From: DATJBC01 sp035515515
GTDB taxonomy: Bacteria > Actinomycetota > Acidimicrobiia > Acidimicrobiales > UBA8190
Direction of reading: 5' to 3'
DNA length: 11,384 nucleotides
NCBI GenBank assembly: GCA_035515515.1
Contig: DATJBC010000298.1
Location: 1 to 11,384, forward strand
Of this stretch, positions 8,041 to 11,384 are shown one piece after another. The first letter of the stretch is position 1; the number at the start of each line of letters is the position of its first letter. The position numbers and the translations under genes are program-made. The notes under the pieces were generated by a model, which saw nothing but the letters and a program-made list of their open reading frames with translations, made no database searches and was not told the origin of the DNA.

Positions 8041-9083
8041 AGGCCCTGACGGTGAAGCCCATGGAGGCGGGCTCGGCGCGCCTCGACGACGTCGGTGACC
8101 CCCCCGAGTCCGACGGTCCCGTGCTGGTGGAGACGCTGGCCGTGGGGGTGTGCGGCACCGACGTCGAGATCGTGTCGGGCGCCTACGGCTGGGCGCCCGA
8201 AGGGCGCGACCGCCTGGTGCTGGGCCACGAGTCGCTGGGGCGCGTGATGGAGGCGCCGGCCGGCGCGCCCGTGGCCCCGGGGGACCTGGTGGTGGGCATC
8301 GTGCGCCGCCCCGACCCCGAGCCCTGCGACAACTGCGCCGTGGGGGAGTGGGACTTCTGCCGCAACGGCCAGTACACCGAGCGGGGGATCAAGGCCCACG
8401 ACGGGTACTGCTCGGAGCGCTACCGCATCCATCCCGACTTCGCCGTGAAGGTGGACGCCGGCCTCGGCGCGTTGGGGGTGCTGCTCGAGCCCACCAGCGT
8501 GGTGGCCAAGGCGTGGGAGCAGATCGACCGCATCGGCGGGCGCGCCCACTGGACGCCGCGTCACGTCGTCGTCACCGGGGCGGGCCCCATCGGCCTGCTC
8601 GCGGCTCTCTTGGGCGTCCAGCGGGGATTGGACGTGCACGTCTTCGACCAGGTCACGAGCGGCCGCAAGCCCGACCTCGTGCACGCCGTGGGAGCCACGT
8701 ACCACACCGGGCCCATCGAGCAGTCCGTGCCCAGCCCCGACGTGGTGGTGGAGTGCACCGGGGTGGGGGCGCTCGTCTTCGACGCCATGGAGCACCTCGG
8801 CCCCAACGGTGTGGCCTGCCTGACCGGGGTGTCCTCGGGCACGCGCGCCCTCAGCGTGGACGCGTCGATGCTCAACCGCTCCATGGTGCTCGAGAACCAG
8901 ACCGTCGTGGGGTCGGTGAACGCCAACCGCCGGCACTACGAGGCGGCCGCGGCGGCCCTGGCGGCCGCCGATCGCACCTGGCTCGACGGCCTGGTCACCC
9001 GGCGGGTCCCCCTCGAGCGCTGGGCCGACGCGCTGGACCGCCGGCCCGACGACGTCAAGGTCGTCATCGAGGTGGGCACGTGA
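8037..9083 (+). CDS. Zinc-dependent glucose 1-dehydrogenase (medium-chain dehydrogenase, archaeal type)
   Basis: A 348-residue medium-chain dehydrogenase most like the glucose dehydrogenases of Sulfolobus, Thermoplasma and haloarchaea, which oxidise D-glucose with NAD(P)+ to gluconolactone for the Entner-Doudoroff route. CGTDVEIV at 39-46, GHE (63-65) and LLEPTSVV (149-156) supply Cys39, His64, Glu65 and Glu151 for the catalytic site. TGAGPIGLL (180-188) is the Rossmann nucleotide loop. A structural-zinc lobe is reduced to Cys97, Cys100 and Cys108; the position of a fourth cysteine (94) is Pro. The gene overlaps GH15 by ATGA and the next gene by GTGA, so all three are likely one translation-coupled unit. 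Lying next to a glucose-releasing enzyme supports glucose as the substrate over other sugars or threonine. Cofactor preference cannot be decided here. Confidence 0.88.
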   Translation: MKALTVKPMEAGSARLDDVGDPPESDGPVLVETLAVGVCGTDVEIVSGAYGWAPEGRDRLVLGHESLGRVMEAPAGAPVAPGDLVVGIVRRPDPEPCDNCAVGEWDFCRNGQYTERGIKAHDGYCSERYRIHPDFAVKVDAGLGALGVLLEPTSVVAKAWEQIDRIGGRAHWTPRHVVVTGAGPIGLLAALLGVQRGLDVHVFDQVTSGRKPDLVHAVGATYHTGPIEQSVPSPDVVVECTGVGALVFDAMEHLGPNGVACLTGVSSGTRALSVDASMLNRSMVLENQTVVGSVNANRRHYEAAAAALAAADRTWLDGLVTRRVPLERWADALDRRPDDVKVVIEVGT

Positions 9084-10000
9084 GCGTCACGTCCATCGCG
9101 CCGGGCGTCGACCAGATCGACACCCTCCTCGGCGGGTGGGAGCGGGTCACCGCCGGCTACCTCGTCCACGGGGACGCGCCCGTGCTGGTGGAGACGGGCA
9201 GCCAGAGCTCGGTCAAGGCGCTCGTGGCCGCCCTCGACGAGCTGGGCGTGGGCGCCCACGAGCTCGCCGGCGTGGCCGTCACCCACATCCACCTCGACCA
9301 CGCCGGCGGCGTGGGGGACGTGGCCCGCGCCTTCCCCTCGGCCACGGTGTACGTGCACGAGAAGGGGGCGCGCCACCTCGTCGACCCCACCCGTCTCGTC
9401 GACTCCGCGGCGCGTGTGTACGGGCCCCTGCTCGACTCGCTCTACGGGCGGCTCGATCCCACCCCGGCCGAGCGCATCCACGTCCTCGAGGACGGCGAGG
9501 AGCTGCGCGTCTCCGCCGACCGCGTCCTCACCACCGTCGACTCGCCGGGGCATGCCAAGCACCACCTGGCGCTGCACGACTCGGTGAGCGGCGTCCTCTT
9601 CGCCGGCGACGCCGTGGGGGTCCGCCTCCCCGACGCCGGGGTGCTGCGCCCGTCCACGCCACCCCCCGACTTCGACCTCGACAGGGCGCTGGCGTCGTTG
9701 CGGCGCTTCGCGGCGCGCCGCCCCTCGGGCCTGGCGCTGGCCCACTACGGCCTGCTCGAGGACCCCTCCGCCGTGCTGGCCGAGGCCGAGCAGACCCTGC
9801 GCCGGTGGGCCGGCGTGGCCGAGGCGGCCTGGCGGGAGGGGCGCGACATCGCGGCGGCCCTCGACGAGGCCTTCGCCGCCGACCTGGCGGGGGTCGACCC
9901 CGCCCACCGGGAGAAGCTCGAGACCCTGAGCGGCGTGCACTCCAACGCCGCGGGGTTCCGGCGCTGGCTCGACACCCGGGCGCCGCCCCCGCCGGCTTGA
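9080..10000 (+). CDS. Metallo-beta-lactamase-fold hydrolase (ST1585-like)
   Basis: A 306-residue MBL-fold hydrolase with a complete dinuclear metal site: His69, His71, Asp73 and His74 in THIHLDHAGG, His158 in SPGHAKHH, Asp177 in FAGDAVG and His222 in ALAHYG. The fold opens with a short strand region and VLVETGSQSSVKALVAALDE. The stretch AFPSATVYVHEKGARHLVDP and the C-terminal helical part resemble the uncharacterised ST1585 group from Sulfolobus (recognised from memory). It is cytoplasmic with no signal peptide. GTG at 9080 overlaps the dehydrogenase stop as GTGA, with GAGGTGG just upstream. Known MBL-fold relatives cleave thioesters, lactones or phosphodiesters. Because it directly follows a glucose dehydrogenase, opening of gluconolactone is a reasonable guess, but nothing in the sequence proves it. 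Confidence 0.88.
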   Translation: MSVTSIAPGVDQIDTLLGGWERVTAGYLVHGDAPVLVETGSQSSVKALVAALDELGVGAHELAGVAVTHIHLDHAGGVGDVARAFPSATVYVHEKGARHLVDPTRLVDSAARVYGPLLDSLYGRLDPTPAERIHVLEDGEELRVSADRVLTTVDSPGHAKHHLALHDSVSGVLFAGDAVGVRLPDAGVLRPSTPPPDFDLDRALASLRRFAARRPSGLALAHYGLLEDPSAVLAEAEQTLRRWAGVAEAAWREGRDIAAALDEAFAADLAGVDPAHREKLETLSGVHSNAAGFRRWLDTRAPPPPA

Positions 10001-10054
10001 GCGCGCCGCGTGCGGGCCCCGGGACGGGGGCGGGCCGGGCGGGGCACGGTCTGG

Positions 10055-10060
10055 AAGACT
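10055..10060 (+). promoter_or_regulatory. Candidate -10 box for the dioxygenase gene
   Basis: AAGACT lies seven bases before the ATG at 10068, in the same arrangement as upstream of the GH15 gene, with no Shine-Dalgarno at a usable distance. This suggests a leaderless or near-leaderless transcript. The rest of the 67-bp gap after the MBL gene is GC-rich with no terminator-like hairpin followed by T. Confidence 0.3.
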
Positions 10061-10067
10061 GAGCCCG

Positions 10068-10844
10068 ATGCAGCGCACCACGGTGGCGTCGGTCGACGAG
10101 GTGCTGGGCGCGTTGCACGACGACGGATACGCCGTGGTGCCCGGCCTGCTGCCCCCGACGGAGCTGTCCGCGGCGCGCCACGACCTGCGGCGGGTGCTGG
10201 CGGGCACGCCGCGGGGTCGCAACACCTTCGAGGGAGCCCGCACCAAGCGCGTCTACGCCCTGTTCGCCAAGACGCGCGCCCTGGACGGGGCGGTGCTGCA
10301 CCCGCTCGTGCTGGGCGTGCTCGACGAGGTGCTGGGGCACTACCAGCTGAGCGCGCCCACGGGCATCGAGATCGGGCCGGGCGAGATGGCGCAGGTGCTG
10401 CACTACGACGACGCCATCTACCCGGTGCCCCGCCCCCACGGCGAGCTCGTGCTCAACACCATGTGGGCGCTCGACGACTTCACCGAGGCCAACGGGGCCA
10501 CCCGCATCGTGCCGGGGAGCCACCGCTGGGTCACCGAGCACCCCGGGCCCGACACCCCCACCCTGGCGGCCGAGATGCCGGCGGGCTCGGTGCTGTTCTA
10601 CCTGGGGAGCCTGTGGCACGGCGGCGGGGCCAACCGCACCGACCGGGCCCGCCTGGGCGTGGTGCTCGAGTACGCCGTGTCGTGGCTGCGGCCCCAGGAG
10701 AACCACTACCTGGGCATCCCCCTCGACACCGTCCGCGCCCTGCCCGAGCGCCTCCAGGAGCTGCTCGGCTACAACGTCCACCCCCCGTTCATGGGCTACG
10801 TGGACGGGCGCCACCCCCGCAGGCTCCTCGAGCCCAAGCGCTGA
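10068..10844 (+). CDS. Phytanoyl-CoA dioxygenase (PhyH) family Fe(II)/2-oxoglutarate-dependent oxygenase
   Basis: A 258-residue PhyH-family protein, a cytoplasmic hydroxylase using Fe(II), 2-oxoglutarate and oxygen. The opening DDGYAVVPGLLPPTEL (18-33) is the standard N-terminal signature. The iron ligands are the HYD motif His112/Asp114 and the distal His184 in SLWHGGG. Asn189, Thr191 and Arg195 in the following stretch fit the 2-oxoglutarate carboxylate site. GATRIVPGSHRW (143-154) is also typical. All key residues are present, so the enzyme should be active. Members act on very different small molecules (phytanoyl-CoA, ectoine, phosphonates, natural products), and the substrate cannot be read from sequence. 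The next gene starts two bases after its stop, so the two may share a transcript. The start ATG has no Shine-Dalgarno but a -10-like box just upstream. Confidence 0.9.
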   Translation: MQRTTVASVDEVLGALHDDGYAVVPGLLPPTELSAARHDLRRVLAGTPRGRNTFEGARTKRVYALFAKTRALDGAVLHPLVLGVLDEVLGHYQLSAPTGIEIGPGEMAQVLHYDDAIYPVPRPHGELVLNTMWALDDFTEANGATRIVPGSHRWVTEHPGPDTPTLAAEMPAGSVLFYLGSLWHGGGANRTDRARLGVVLEYAVSWLRPQENHYLGIPLDTVRALPERLQELLGYNVHPPFMGYVDGRHPRRLLEPKR

Positions 10845-10846
10845 CG

Positions 10847-11384
10847 GTGCCTGCGCCCGCGCCCCGGCCCGTCAGCCGGCGCGCCCTGCTGTCGGGGGCG
10901 GCCGCCGCCGGCGTGGGCGGCGTGCTCCTGGCGGGGTGCGGCGCCACCACGGCGGGCACCACCACGACCACCGGGCCCGGTCCGACCACCACACGCCGGG
11001 CGGGCCAGCGCCCGTTCCCCCGTCGGGCGGCGGGAGCCGACATGCTGCCCAAGATCCGCCACATCGTGGTCCTCATGATGGAGAACCACTCCTTCGACAA
11101 TTACTTCGGGATGCTCGGTCGCGGCGACGGGTTCCACCTCGACGCCCAGGGCCAGCCCGCCAATTCGAACCCGGACGCCAATGGCAGCCCCGTCCGCGCG
11201 TACCACGCGCCGTCGGTGTGCCAGGCGAAGGTGCAGATCTCCCAGAACTGGGTCGTGAGCCACGCGTCGTGGAACCACGGCCGCAACGACGGGTTCGTGA
11301 CGGCCAAGAGCGTCGATTCAATGGCCTACTTCACCGATGCGGACCTGCCCTTCTACTACGCACTGGGCCGGACCTTCCCACTGT
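10847..11384 (+). CDS. Tat-exported lipoprotein, phospholipase C / phosphoesterase family (PF04185-like), 3' end cut by window edge
   Basis: The first 179 codons of a secreted phosphoesterase. Residues 1-31 form a twin-arginine signal (SRRALL at 10-15, hydrophobic stretch to 29) ending in the lipobox LAGC with Cys31, so the protein is probably a lipid-anchored extracytoplasmic enzyme. A Thr/Pro/Arg-rich spacer (32-65) follows. The catalytic domain then begins with IRHIVVLMMENHSFDNYFG (70-88), the hallmark of bacterial phospholipases C and acid phosphatase AcpA relatives, and continues with WVVSHASWNHGRNDGF (135-150). It would cleave phospholipid headgroups or other phosphate esters. The GTG at 10847 lies two bases after the dioxygenase stop; no Shine-Dalgarno is evident, so translation may rely on coupling. 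Codons ending in A or T become more frequent after about 11095. Several hundred residues should lie beyond the edge. Confidence 0.9.
   Translation, partial: MPAPAPRPVSRRALLSGAAAAGVGGVLLAGCGATTAGTTTTTGPGPTTTRRAGQRPFPRRAAGADMLPKIRHIVVLMMENHSFDNYFGMLGRGDGFHLDAQGQPANSNPDANGSPVRAYHAPSVCQAKVQISQNWVVSHASWNHGRNDGFVTAKSVDSMAYFTDADLPFYYALGRTFPL

Noticed and set aside
10001..10067. GC-rich gap after the MBL gene as a terminator
   Set aside because: Several G and C runs can pair loosely, but there is no clean stem-loop followed by T residues.

Overview
This is a very GC-rich window with almost exclusive G/C third positions. Seven of its ten main genes start with GTG, and neighbouring genes repeatedly share 4-bp stop/start overlaps. 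Together with a MarP-type membrane serine protease, a trehalase-like GH15 enzyme and start codons that look leaderless, this points to a high-GC actinomycete. I would guess an Acidimicrobiia-like lineage, but that placement is inference.

Left half, minus strand (4627 down to 1): an apparent four-gene operon transcribed leftwards. It encodes a GlcD-type FAD-linked 2-hydroxyacid oxidase, a thiamine-diphosphate enzyme of the acetolactate synthase superfamily, PxpA (LamB/YcsF, 5-oxoprolinase subunit A), and a PxpB-PxpC fusion that runs off the left edge. The first two junctions are 14 bp each and the last is a GTGA overlap. The pxp genes would hydrolyse 5-oxoproline or a related lactam with ATP. 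The oxidase and the ThDP enzyme suggest making a 2-oxoacid and then decarboxylating or condensing it.

Divergent intergenic region (4628-4865): it holds a strong Shine-Dalgarno and a candidate -10 box for the leftward operon. On the rightward side it holds a perfect 10-bp GC hairpin and a 14-codon arginine-rich open frame with its own Shine-Dalgarno, just before the protease gene.

Right half, plus strand (4866 to the right edge): a MarP-like membrane serine protease stands first. Then comes a tightly coupled trio: GH15 glucoamylase/trehalase, zinc-dependent archaeal-type glucose dehydrogenase, and an ST1585-like metallo-beta-lactamase-fold hydrolase, joined by ATGA and GTGA overlaps. A simple reading is that GH15 frees glucose, the dehydrogenase oxidises it to gluconolactone, and the hydrolase may open the lactone; the last step is a guess. 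A PhyH-type 2-oxoglutarate dioxygenase follows. Two bases later a Tat-signal lipoprotein of the phospholipase C/phosphoesterase family begins and is cut by the right edge.

I saw no tRNA, rRNA, CRISPR array, insertion sequence or clear rho-independent terminator.
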